From the NCBI GenBank assembly GCA_964502145.1, contig CAZCVI010000124.1, forward strand, positions 1 through 15,967: DNA of 15,967 nt. Direction: 5' to 3'. This document shows, piece by piece, positions 1 to 6,895 of this stretch (within the stretch, counting starts at the first letter, position 1; every line of letters starts with the position of its first letter). Source of the stretch: CAZCVI01 sp964502145. GTDB taxonomy: Bacteria > Acidobacteriota > Aminicenantia > UBA2199. Position numbers and translations under genes: made by a program. Below the pieces are notes generated by a model. It had not been told where the DNA came from, ran no database searches, and was given only the letters and a program-made list of their open reading frames with translations.

Positions 1-183
1 GGCGAGACCATCAGGAAAAGGGGGAAAACTAGGCTCAGTTGTCTAATTAGGGTTTAAAAGTGTATGCGATGAAACAATTTTTCACCAAATATGTGGCAAT
101 CCCCAAAACGGGCTGGTATGTTAAGCTTTTATTTTTCATCTATAACCTCTGGGCGGAACAGTTAGCATTTTATTACCTTTTCT
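1..183. other. Left-edge intergenic sequence, nothing assignable
   Basis: No gene, RNA or repeat can be supported here. All three forward frames that enter from the left edge close within the first 57 bases, so a short C-terminal tail of an upstream gene is possible but not identifiable. I see no strong terminator hairpin or riboswitch fold before the conserved promoter module of the first secreted-protein gene begins at about 184. Confidence 0.5.
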
Positions 184-264
184 CCACCCTGAATGAGATG
201 TTAATACTTTAGTTGTACGAAAACTTTAAACCATTTTCCACCCAAATTTACACCCTTGGTTGTA
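184..264 (+). promoter_or_regulatory. Tandem operator-like boxes upstream of secreted-protein gene 1
   Basis: Two related boxes are seen. The distal one is CCACCC (184-189), 17 bp, then CTTTAGTTGTA (207-217). The proximal one is CCACCC (238-243), 10 bp, then CCTTGGTTGTA (254-264). The proximal box forms a near-perfect 7-2-7 dyad, TACACCC-TT-GGTTGTA (249-264), that abuts the -35. The same layout occurs before the other two paralogs, which is the main evidence that it is functional. The position, centred about 43 bp before the start site, suits a class II activator. The regulator is unknown. Confidence 0.7.
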
Positions 265-293
265 TTTACAACCACTCCCCAAGGGACTATAAT
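265..293 (+). promoter_or_regulatory. Sigma70-like promoter of secreted-protein gene 1
   Basis: The -35 is TTTACA (265-270), followed by a 17-bp spacer and a perfect TATAAT (288-293). Transcription would start near 300, giving a leader of about 55 nt. The same hexamer positions and the same 17-bp spacer recur in front of the two paralogs. A weak stem (301-313) lies at the predicted transcript start. Confidence 0.8.
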
Positions 294-354
294 TTAGTTC
301 GCTAGACCGTAGTCGCAAGATTTAATAGAAAATCATTGACAAAATGGAGGTATT

Positions 355-2547
355 ATGACGTTAAAAAGAGTGTTAGTTTTCGTGTTATTATTATCCCTGG
401 TGCCCTTTCTCGGGTTTTCCGCCACTGCTAGCAAAGCAAAAGTGGTAGTTAAGAAAGGTGCAGAATCTGTTTCGATCATGGGTTGGTCCCGTAATTGGAA
501 AGATGTGCCCAAGATTTCCGCCGAGCAATTGATGGCCAATCGCAAGATGAAACCCATCATGAACTTTGAGAACCCCAAACGGATTGTCAAGCAAAGTTTG
601 GCAATTGATCCTGTTGTTCAAACACCACTTCTTACAAGAAATGCCTTGGCAATGAATACTCCTTTAATTACATTCCCAGGTATGACACTGACTGCCAATG
701 GCGCTGGATGGCCTCCAGATACCAATGGCGATGTCGGCGGCAACTATTACATTCAAACCGTAAATACCTCGATTGGTATTTATAATAAAACCACAGGCGC
801 ACTTGTTTCTGCCACTACCTTTGATAATTTCTTCGGTGGCACTGGAATTACAGGTACTCCTTGTGATGCAGATAATAATGGTGACCCCATCGTATTGTTC
901 GATCAATTCGAACAACGCTGGTTCATCTTGGATTTTGCCTGGACTGGCACCAGCAGTGGTTCCTCTTATGCCATTGCCGTTTCCAAAACCAGTGACCCTA
1001 CTGGCGCATGGTGGCTATATTGCCTCCAAGCTGACACATCGTTGATGAACGATTACCCTAAATGCGGTATCTGGGGTGATGGTATCTATATCACAGCCAA
1101 TATGTTCAACTTCAGTACGTCTGCTTTCCAGTATGCCAAAGTATGGGCCTTAAAGAAACCGGACATTTATACCGGTACCTTAACCGTGCAATCCGTCACT
1201 GACAGTGGCGCCCAAGCGTGGTCTCTTCTTCCTTCCAATGCGCGTGGCACCACTGCCCCACCCACTGGCGCACCCAACTATATGTACTCCATTGATGCCG
1301 ATGAATTCGGTGGTGGAGCGACAGATTCCTTGTATGTATGGAAATACGCTGTAAACTGGACCACCCCTGCCAGTACTACCTGGACCGGTCCTGCTGCCAT
1401 GCCTGTTGCCGCATATAGTATTGTTTCTACCGGTGTTCCCCAACAGGGCACCACCATCAAGTTGGATAGTCTTTATGGTCGTTTGATGTATCCAGCCAAT
1501 TATAGAAAGTTTGCCACCCATGAAGCCGTGTATTTATGCCATGCCGCAGAAGCCAACAGCACCCGGCAGATCAGATGGTATGAAATCCGCATCGCCAATG
1601 GTACTTCTTCCATTTTTCAGCAGGGCACCTATGCCCCAGATACCAACCATCGTTGGATGGGCAGTATCTGTGCAGATAAAAATGGAAATATTGCCATGGG
1701 TTACAGTGTATCTTCTTCCACCATGTACCCCGCTATCCGTTATGCAGGCCGATTGGCTACCGATACCTTGGGTCAAATGTCCCAGGGCGAAGCCACCCTG
1801 TATGCTGGCACCGGTTATCAATCCAGTTATACTCGCTGGGGTGATTACAGCAGTCTGACTGTTGACCCCGCCGATGACGAAACCTTCTGGTATACCACCG
1901 AACATTATGCAACCAGTGGTACCAATTGGCAGACCCGCATCGGTTCCTTTAAGATGACCTCCACTCCCGACACCACCCCGCCCGTTATTTCCGCAGTAGC
2001 CGCAGGTAGTATCAGTGACACCACTGCCACTATTACGTGGACTACCAATGAAACCGCAACCAGCGTGGTGAATTATGGATTAACCACCGCGTATGGCAGC
2101 ACCGCTTCCATAGCAGGTTACACCACCGCTCACAGTGTCGCTCTGACCGGACTGACCCCGCAGACGACTTACCATTATAAAGTAACCTCAGTGGATGCTT
2201 CCAACAATTCCGCCCAATCCGCAGACTACACTTTTACCACCGCCGCTACCCCCACCACCCCGCAGATGTATGTCTATAACATTACCATGACCAAAAAGAG
2301 CAATAAAGCGACTGCGATTGTGACCATTAAAGATACCAACGGGGCCAATGTTTCCGGCGCCCTGGTTTATGTGACTTGGAGCGGTGCTTACAGTGCCAAT
2401 AAAACGGGCACTACTGGTACTGCCGGGACAGTAACCTTTACCTCAAACAGAGGCACTGGCACGTTCACCATCACTGTCACCAACGTGACTAAAACCGGTT
2501 ATACCTACAACTCCGCTCTCAATATCAAAACATCTGCTTCTATCTAA
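355..2547 (+). CDS. Secreted paralog 1, with C-terminal Fn3 and Ig-like domains
   Basis: This is a 730-residue exported protein. Residues 1-23 form a Sec signal peptide (MTLKR, hydrophobic core, cleavage near FSA). The core (about 35-535) belongs to an extracellular family I recognise by its conserved blocks but cannot name: GWPPDTNGD (118-126), CDADNNGDPIV, DYPKCGIWGDG, DTNHRWMGSI and RWGDYSSLTVDP. The core is rich in Trp, Gly and predicted beta strands and may be propeller-like (inference). Two DxNxD-type loops could bind calcium. After the core come a fibronectin type III domain (about 541-633) and a C-terminal Ig-like domain (about 640-730) of a type common in bacterial secreted proteins. 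GGAGG at 346-350 lies 4 nt before the ATG and supports the start. The gene is monocistronic with its own promoter and terminator. Its two downstream paralogs lack the last two domains. The biochemical role is unknown; surface adhesion or polymer binding is only a guess. Confidence 0.93.
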   Translation: MTLKRVLVFVLLLSLVPFLGFSATASKAKVVVKKGAESVSIMGWSRNWKDVPKISAEQLMANRKMKPIMNFENPKRIVKQSLAIDPVVQTPLLTRNALAMNTPLITFPGMTLTANGAGWPPDTNGDVGGNYYIQTVNTSIGIYNKTTGALVSATTFDNFFGGTGITGTPCDADNNGDPIVLFDQFEQRWFILDFAWTGTSSGSSYAIAVSKTSDPTGAWWLYCLQADTSLMNDYPKCGIWGDGIYITANMFNFSTSAFQYAKVWALKKPDIYTGTLTVQSVTDSGAQAWSLLPSNARGTTAPPTGAPNYMYSIDADEFGGGATDSLYVWKYAVNWTTPASTTWTGPAAMPVAAYSIVSTGVPQQGTTIKLDSLYGRLMYPANYRKFATHEAVYLCHAAEANSTRQIRWYEIRIANGTSSIFQQGTYAPDTNHRWMGSICADKNGNIAMGYSVSSSTMYPAIRYAGRLATDTLGQMSQGEATLYAGTGYQSSYTRWGDYSSLTVDPADDETFWYTTEHYATSGTNWQTRIGSFKMTSTPDTTPPVISAVAAGSISDTTATITWTTNETATSVVNYGLTTAYGSTASIAGYTTAHSVALTGLTPQTTYHYKVTSVDASNNSAQSADYTFTTAATPTTPQMYVYNITMTKKSNKATAIVTIKDTNGANVSGALVYVTWSGAYSANKTGTTGTAGTVTFTSNRGTGTFTITVTNVTKTGYTYNSALNIKTSASI

Positions 2548-2603
2548 GCATATTAACGTTAGACCAAGAAATAGACGAATAAATTAGACTCCCTAAAAAA
2601 ACG

Positions 2604-2640
2604 AGCCCGGAAGACACAATCTTCCGGGCTTTTTTTTTAT
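2604..2640 (+). terminator. Rho-independent terminator of secreted gene 1
   Basis: A perfect 10-bp stem (AGCCCGGAAG, 2604-2613, with CTTCCGGGCT, 2621-2630) closes a 7-nt loop and is followed by a run of T. An A-run precedes the stem, so it may also work in reverse. It lies about 57 nt after the stop codon and isolates the gene from the next promoter. Confidence 0.95.
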
Positions 2641-2754
2641 ACGCTCATTGTTCACAGTGATTATTGGACGTTTGATGGTTAAAATATTCATTTAGTATTT
2701 AATAAGTGTTTATCTAGTGTTTATTATTATTTACAGATTATCTTAACTTTCTCT
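2641..2754. other. AT-rich spacer between terminator 1 and promoter 2
   Basis: No gene or RNA is supported. The stretch is very AT-rich, with loose repeats of TGTTTAT/TTTATTA around 2705-2735, and could act as an upstream promoter element or simply be spacer. Confidence 0.4.
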
Positions 2755-2834
2755 CCACCCATAATGATAATTTCATACTTTGGATGTACAAAAAACATTT
2801 TTCAAAATCCACCCATTTTACAACCTTGGGTGTA
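2755..2834 (+). promoter_or_regulatory. Tandem operator-like boxes upstream of secreted-protein gene 2
   Basis: The distal box is CCACCC (2755-2760), 17 bp, then CTTTGGATGTA (2778-2788). The proximal box is CCACCC (2809-2814), 9 bp, then CCTTGGGTGTA (2824-2834). The proximal dyad is TACAACC-TT-GGGTGTA, with one mismatch between arms, directly against the -35. The 17-bp distal gap is identical in all three paralogs. Confidence 0.7.
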
Positions 2835-2863
2835 TAGACAAGAATTTGAAAGGGCATTATAAT
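2835..2863 (+). promoter_or_regulatory. Sigma70-like promoter of secreted-protein gene 2
   Basis: The -35 TAGACA (2835-2840), a 17-bp spacer and a perfect TATAAT (2858-2863) match the promoters of the neighbouring paralogs position for position. The predicted start is near 2870, giving an unusually long leader of about 167 nt. Confidence 0.8.
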
Positions 2864-2871
2864 CATACCAT

Positions 2872-2888
2872 CATCATAGACGATGATG
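2872..2888 (+). promoter_or_regulatory. 5'-terminal stem-loop in the gene 2 leader
   Basis: CATCAT (2872-2877) pairs with ATGATG (2883-2888) around a 5-nt loop. It begins about 2 nt after the predicted transcription start. A stem at the extreme 5' end is known to protect some bacterial mRNAs from decay (ompA is the classic case); that role here is inference. Gene 3 has a stronger stem in the same place. Confidence 0.45.
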
Positions 2889-2892
2889 CCTC

Positions 2893-2985
2893 AAGTTTCA
2901 AAAAGTTCCAAAGTTTCAAAAACTTCAAAAGAACAAAAAAATAAAATAACTAATTTCAAAACTCCAACGTTTCCAAAATTTCAAG
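2893..2985 (+). repeat. Degenerate TTTCAAAA repeats in the gene 2 leader
   Basis: TTTCAAAA or a one-base variant recurs at about 2897, 2915, 2954, 2970 and 2979, making a leader segment almost free of G. It should stay single-stranded ahead of the ribosome-binding site. Gene 3 has no equivalent, so the segment looks like a local expansion in gene 2. Function unknown. Confidence 0.5.
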
Positions 2986-3036
2986 ATAGCGCGTTAACAA
3001 TAAAAACAACCATATAACATTAAAAAAGGAGGTTTT

Positions 3037-4656
3037 ATGACTTTAAAGAAAGTTTTAGCGTTCGTGTTAGTAGTAGCCCTGGTGCCCGTGCTTAGTTTTT
3101 CAGCTAATGGCAATGACAAACAGCCCCTTGTCAAAAAAGGCGCCGAAAGTATGACTGTATCCGGTTGGACCCGGGAATGGAAAGATATCCCCAAGATTTC
3201 TGGCGAAGAGTTGTTGGCCAATCGTAAGATGAAACCGGTCATGAACTTTCAGAACCCCAGACCCATTGTTAAAATGACCAATGAGAAAGACCCCGTTGTA
3301 CAGACCAAAGATGGCAAACCCGGTTTAGACCAGAATGGTATGTTGACCACCAGTACCCCGATTAAGAATTTCGTGGGTATGAATTTAACTGCCAATGGAG
3401 CAGGTTGGCCCCCGGACACCAATGGTGATGTCGGTGGTAGTTATTATATTCAAACCGTAAACTCTTCTATGGCCATTTACAACAAATCTACTGGCGCTCT
3501 GGTTTCCGCTACCACTTTCAACAACTTTTTCGGTGGCACTGGGATTACCGGTACTCCATGCGATGCGTACAACAACGGCGACCCCATCGTGCTGTATGAT
3601 CAGTTTGCACAGCGTTGGTTCGTCCTTGATTTTTCATGGAATGGCACAGCCAATGGCTCCTATTACGCGATTGCCGTATCCCAAACCAGTGACCCCACTG
3701 GCGCTTGGTATCAATATTGTCTCCAAGCTGACACTACTTTGATGAATGACTATCCCAAATGCGGTATCTGGGGTGATGGCATTTACATTACCGCCAATAT
3801 GTTCCAGTTTTCCGGTTCATATCAATATGCCAAAATTTGGGCATTAAAGAAGCCCGACATTTACTCCGGTACATTGACCGTGCAGTCCACCACTGCTACT
3901 AACCTCCAGGCTTATTCCATACTGCCCAGCAATGCACGTGGTAACACTGCACCTCCTACTGGCTCTCCCAATTACATGTACGCCATTGATGCCAATGAAT
4001 ACGGCACCGGCCATGTGGATGCACTCTTTGTGTGGAAATATGCTGTAAATTGGACCACCCCCGCCAGTACTACTTGGACCGGCCCCACCCAGCTAAATGT
4101 AGCTGCTTATGGCTTGGTTTCCACAGGCGTGCCACAGAAAGGTACCACTGTTAAGTTGGATTCCTTGTATGGTCGCTTGATGTATCCCGCCAATTACAGA
4201 AAATTCAGCACCCATGAAGCTGTTTATTTATGTCATGTGGCAGAATCCAGTTCCACCCGTAAGATGAGATGGTATGAAATTCGTATTGCCAGTGGCGTCT
4301 CCTCTATCTATCAACAAGGTACCTATGCTCCCGATACCCACCATCGTTGGATGGGCAGCATTTGCGCCGACTCCCTGGGTAATATTGCCCTCGCTTACAG
4401 CGTCTCCTCTTCCACCCTGTATCCTTCTATCCGCTACGTAGGCAGAAAGCCTGCCGATACTCTTGGCACCATGCCTCAAGGCGAACAGGTTCTTATTGCT
4501 GGGGCGGGCTATCAGAGAACCTACACCAGATGGGGTGATTACAGCAGTCTGACTGTTGACCCAGCCGATGATTTGACCTTCTGGTACACCTCCGAGTACA
4601 TGTCCGCAAGTGGTACCAATTGGAATACCCGTATCGGTTCTTTTAAGATCAATTAA
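3037..4656 (+). CDS. Secreted paralog 2 (core domain only)
   Basis: A 539-residue exported protein. The signal peptide is residues 1-23 (cleavage near SFSA/NGND), so it is predicted to be released or surface-exposed after Sec export. The protein then consists of the KGAES...WKDIPKISGEE leader region (about 35-85) and the conserved core shared with its two neighbours, ending directly after the GSFKI strand. It lacks the Fn3 and Ig-like tail of paralog 1. The core keeps the DTNGDVGG and CDAYNNGDPIV loops, which resemble calcium-binding loops, and five conserved cysteines in the same places as the paralogs, suggesting disulphides. GGAGG (3028-3032) lies 4 nt before the ATG. Gene and leader are nearly identical to gene 3 over the first 125 bases. 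No enzymatic motif is recognised and the function is unknown. Promoter and terminator make it a single-gene unit. Confidence 0.93.
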   Translation: MTLKKVLAFVLVVALVPVLSFSANGNDKQPLVKKGAESMTVSGWTREWKDIPKISGEELLANRKMKPVMNFQNPRPIVKMTNEKDPVVQTKDGKPGLDQNGMLTTSTPIKNFVGMNLTANGAGWPPDTNGDVGGSYYIQTVNSSMAIYNKSTGALVSATTFNNFFGGTGITGTPCDAYNNGDPIVLYDQFAQRWFVLDFSWNGTANGSYYAIAVSQTSDPTGAWYQYCLQADTTLMNDYPKCGIWGDGIYITANMFQFSGSYQYAKIWALKKPDIYSGTLTVQSTTATNLQAYSILPSNARGNTAPPTGSPNYMYAIDANEYGTGHVDALFVWKYAVNWTTPASTTWTGPTQLNVAAYGLVSTGVPQKGTTVKLDSLYGRLMYPANYRKFSTHEAVYLCHVAESSSTRKMRWYEIRIASGVSSIYQQGTYAPDTHHRWMGSICADSLGNIALAYSVSSSTLYPSIRYVGRKPADTLGTMPQGEQVLIAGAGYQRTYTRWGDYSSLTVDPADDLTFWYTSEYMSASGTNWNTRIGSFKIN

Positions 4657-4706
4657 AAGAATCCCTTAATAAAGAAACGCATAATCCAATAAAAAATAGT
4701 TAAATG

Positions 4707-4740
4707 GCCCAGGAAGCAAGTCTTCCTGGGCTCTTTTTCT
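4707..4740 (+). terminator. Rho-independent terminator of secreted gene 2
   Basis: A 10-bp perfect stem (GCCCAGGAAG, 4707-4716, with CTTCCTGGGC, 4722-4731) has a 5-nt loop and is followed by a T-rich tract. It is closely related in sequence to the terminators of genes 1 and 3, showing that the duplicated unit included promoter, gene and terminator. Confidence 0.95.
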
Positions 4741-4780
4741 CGTAATTTTTCCCCCAACGAAGAATTTGTTTGATTTGACT

Positions 4781-4861
4781 CCACCCAAACTTGATTTATC
4801 ATACTTTAGATGTACAAAAAACATTATTTAAAATCAACCCATTTTTCTAACCTTGGTTGTA
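4781..4861 (+). promoter_or_regulatory. Tandem operator-like boxes upstream of secreted-protein gene 3
   Basis: The distal box is CCACCC (4781-4786), 17 bp, then CTTTAGATGTA (4804-4814). The proximal box is CAACCC (4835-4840), 10 bp, then CCTTGGTTGTA (4851-4861). The proximal dyad is weaker here (two arm mismatches) than at genes 1 and 2. Layout and spacing match the other two paralogs. Confidence 0.7.
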
Positions 4862-4890
4862 TAGACAAAAATTATAAACCGCATTACAAT
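4862..4890 (+). promoter_or_regulatory. Sigma70-like promoter of secreted-protein gene 3
   Basis: The -35 is TAGACA (4862-4867), the spacer 17 bp, and the -10 TACAAT (4885-4890), one base from consensus. Predicted start near 4897, leader about 100 nt. The weaker -10 suggests lower basal expression than genes 1 and 2, if activator input is equal (inference). Confidence 0.75.
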
Positions 4891-4899
4891 AGCGTTGTC

Positions 4900-4921
4900 A
4901 TCATGAGTGCTCACTCGTGAT
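4900..4921 (+). promoter_or_regulatory. 5'-terminal stem-loop in the gene 3 leader
   Basis: ATCATGAGTG (4900-4909) pairs with CACTCGTGAT (4912-4921), 10 bp with one G-U pair and a minimal loop, starting about 3 nt after the predicted transcript start. It matches the location of the gene 2 stem although the sequence differs, which favours conserved structure. mRNA stabilisation is the likely role (inference). Confidence 0.55.
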
Positions 4922-4997
4922 AATATCACAAGTCAAAGATGTTCTAAACAAGCGCGTTAACAATAACTAAACCATACACATTAAAAAAGGAGGTTTT

Positions 4998-6620
4998 ATG
5001 ACTTTGAAGAAAGTATTAGCGTTCGTGTTAGTAGTAGCCCTGGTGCCTGTGCTTAGTTTTTCAGCTAATGGCAATGACAAACAGCCCCTTGTTAAAAAAG
5101 GCGCAGATAGTTTTACCGTATCCGGCTGGACCCGGGAATGGAAAGATATCCCAAAGATTTCTGGCGAAGAAATGCTGGCCAATCGTAAGATGAAACCAGT
5201 AATGAACTTCCAGAACCCCAAACGGATTGTTCTTTCGAGCACTGAAAAAGACCCCGTCTTGCAAACCAAGAATGGCAAACCGGGCTTAAACGAGCACGGT
5301 ATGTTGGCTACCAGTACCCCGATTAAGAATTTTGCGGGAATGAATTTAACTTCCAACGGCGCAGGTTGGCCCCCGGATACCAATGGTGATGTAGGTGGAA
5401 ATTATTTTATCCAGACCGTAAATACCTCCATTGGTATTTATAACAAAACGACAGGCGCCCTGGTTTCCGCCACTACCTTCAACAATTTTTTCGGTGGCAC
5501 CGGGATTACCGGAACTCCATGCGACGCTTACAACAATGGCGACCCCATTGTGCTGTATGATCAGTTTGCACAGCGTTGGTTTATCCTTGATTTTGCGTGG
5601 AATGGCACAACTGGCGGTTCCTATTACGCTATTGCTGTATCCCAAACCAGTGACCCCACTGGCGCATGGTATCAATACTGTCTCCAAGCTGACACCACAT
5701 TGATGAATGATTATCCAAAATGCGGTATCTGGGGTGATGGTATTTACATCACAGCCAATATGTTTCAGTTCTCCGGTTCTTTCCAGTATGCCAAAATCTG
5801 GGCATTAAAGAAGCCCGACATTTACTCCGGTACATTGACCGTGCAATCTCTGACTGACAGTGGTACGCAGGCTTGGTCGATTCTTCCTTCCAATGCGCGT
5901 GGTAACACTGCACCTCCGACTGGCGCACCCAATTACATGTATTCAATGGATGCCAGTGAATTTGGTAGTGGTGCGGTAGATGCGCTCTATGTGTGGAAGT
6001 ATTCCGTGAACTGGACTACTCCCGCCCTGACTACCTGGACTGGTCCCTCGCAGATGTTGACCGCTGCCTTTGGCTTGGTTTCCACCGGTGTGCCCCAAAA
6101 AGGATCCTCCAAAAAACTGGATTCTCTCTATGGACGTTTGATGTATCCGGCCAATTACAGAAAGTTCAGTACCCATGAAGCCGTGTATTTATGCCATGTC
6201 GCAGAGTCTGCTTCCAACACCCGTGCTATGAGATGGTATGAAGTTCGGATTGCCAGTGGTGTTTCCTCTATATATCAACAGGGCACGTATGCTCCTGACA
6301 CCACGCATCGTTGGATGGGCAGTGTTTGTGGCGACTCCTTGGGCAACATTGCTCTGGCTTACAGTGCCTCCTCTTCGACGTTGTATCCTTCTATCCGTTA
6401 TGTAGGCAGGAAACCCGCCGATACTCTTGGCACCATGCCGCAAGGCGAACAGGTGCTTATGGCTGGCGCTGGCTATCAGAAAACTTACACCCGATGGGGT
6501 GATTACAGTAGTTTGACTGTTGACCCCGCCGATGATTTGACTTTCTGGTACACCAATGAGTACATGGCCGTAAGCGGTACCAATTGGAATACCCGTATCG
6601 GTTCTTTTAAGATTCTTTAA
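4998..6620 (+). CDS. Secreted paralog 3 (core domain only)
   Basis: A 540-residue exported protein whose first 36 residues are identical to paralog 2, including the signal peptide (cleavage near SFSA/NGND). It has the same core family blocks: GWPPDTNGDVGG, CDAYNNGDPIV, DYPKCGIWGDG, THRWMGSV and RWGDYSSLTVDP, ending at GSFKIL with no Fn3 or Ig-like tail. The conserved cysteines and DxNxD-like loops are present. Internal blocks such as VNTSIGIYNKTTGALV and TDSGTQAWS match paralog 1 better than paralog 2, so the gene looks mosaic. GGAGG (4989-4993) is 4 nt before the ATG. It is a single-gene unit that faces the A2M gene tail-to-tail. No catalytic motif is recognised; the role is unknown. Confidence 0.93.
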   Translation: MTLKKVLAFVLVVALVPVLSFSANGNDKQPLVKKGADSFTVSGWTREWKDIPKISGEEMLANRKMKPVMNFQNPKRIVLSSTEKDPVLQTKNGKPGLNEHGMLATSTPIKNFAGMNLTSNGAGWPPDTNGDVGGNYFIQTVNTSIGIYNKTTGALVSATTFNNFFGGTGITGTPCDAYNNGDPIVLYDQFAQRWFILDFAWNGTTGGSYYAIAVSQTSDPTGAWYQYCLQADTTLMNDYPKCGIWGDGIYITANMFQFSGSFQYAKIWALKKPDIYSGTLTVQSLTDSGTQAWSILPSNARGNTAPPTGAPNYMYSMDASEFGSGAVDALYVWKYSVNWTTPALTTWTGPSQMLTAAFGLVSTGVPQKGSSKKLDSLYGRLMYPANYRKFSTHEAVYLCHVAESASNTRAMRWYEVRIASGVSSIYQQGTYAPDTTHRWMGSVCGDSLGNIALAYSASSSTLYPSIRYVGRKPADTLGTMPQGEQVLMAGAGYQKTYTRWGDYSSLTVDPADDLTFWYTNEYMAVSGTNWNTRIGSFKIL

Positions 6621-6670
6621 TAGAACAGTTTAATAAAGAAACGCATAATCCAAGTAAAAATAGTAAAAGG

Positions 6671-6704
6671 GCCCAGGAGGCATGTCTTCCTGGGCTTTTT
6701 TTTT
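6671..6704 (+). terminator. Rho-independent terminator of secreted gene 3
   Basis: GCCCAGGAGG (6671-6680) pairs with CTTCCTGGGC (6686-6695), including one G-U pair, around a 5-nt loop, and is followed by nine T. It is a near copy of the gene 2 terminator. Confidence 0.95.
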
Positions 6705-6830
6705 GCTTGTTCATTTTTGATTTCCCATGGATAAAGATAAATCGGTTAATTTATTTAAAAAGCCACGGGACGCTCCCCTTACATATTTATGCCTTGTTTT
6801 CTAACCTTCTAAGGCTCCATCGCTTCGCCT

Positions 6831-6874
6831 CCGGCGGGCAGGGGCTCTTTTGAAAAACTGCCCCTGCACCCCGG
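6831..6874 (-). other. GC-rich stem-loop between convergent genes
   Basis: GCAGGGGC (6838-6845) pairs perfectly with GCCCCTGC (6860-6867); outer CCGG (6831-6834) and CCGG (6871-6874) extend it imperfectly. It lies just beyond the stop codon of the minus-strand A2M gene, so it could end that transcript, but no T-run follows on that strand. Local base composition differs sharply from the AT-rich surroundings, so a dispersed intergenic repeat is an alternative. Confidence 0.45.
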
Positions 6875-6895
6875 AAAACTTTTTATATGTTAGTG

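Noticed and set aside
1..57. C-terminal tail of an upstream plus-strand gene
   Set aside because: All three forward frames stop within 57 bases, and none gives enough sequence to identify or choose.
294..354. Riboswitch in the secreted-gene leaders
   Set aside because: The leaders are short or A/T-rich with only simple 5' stems. No conserved aptamer core is shared among the three.
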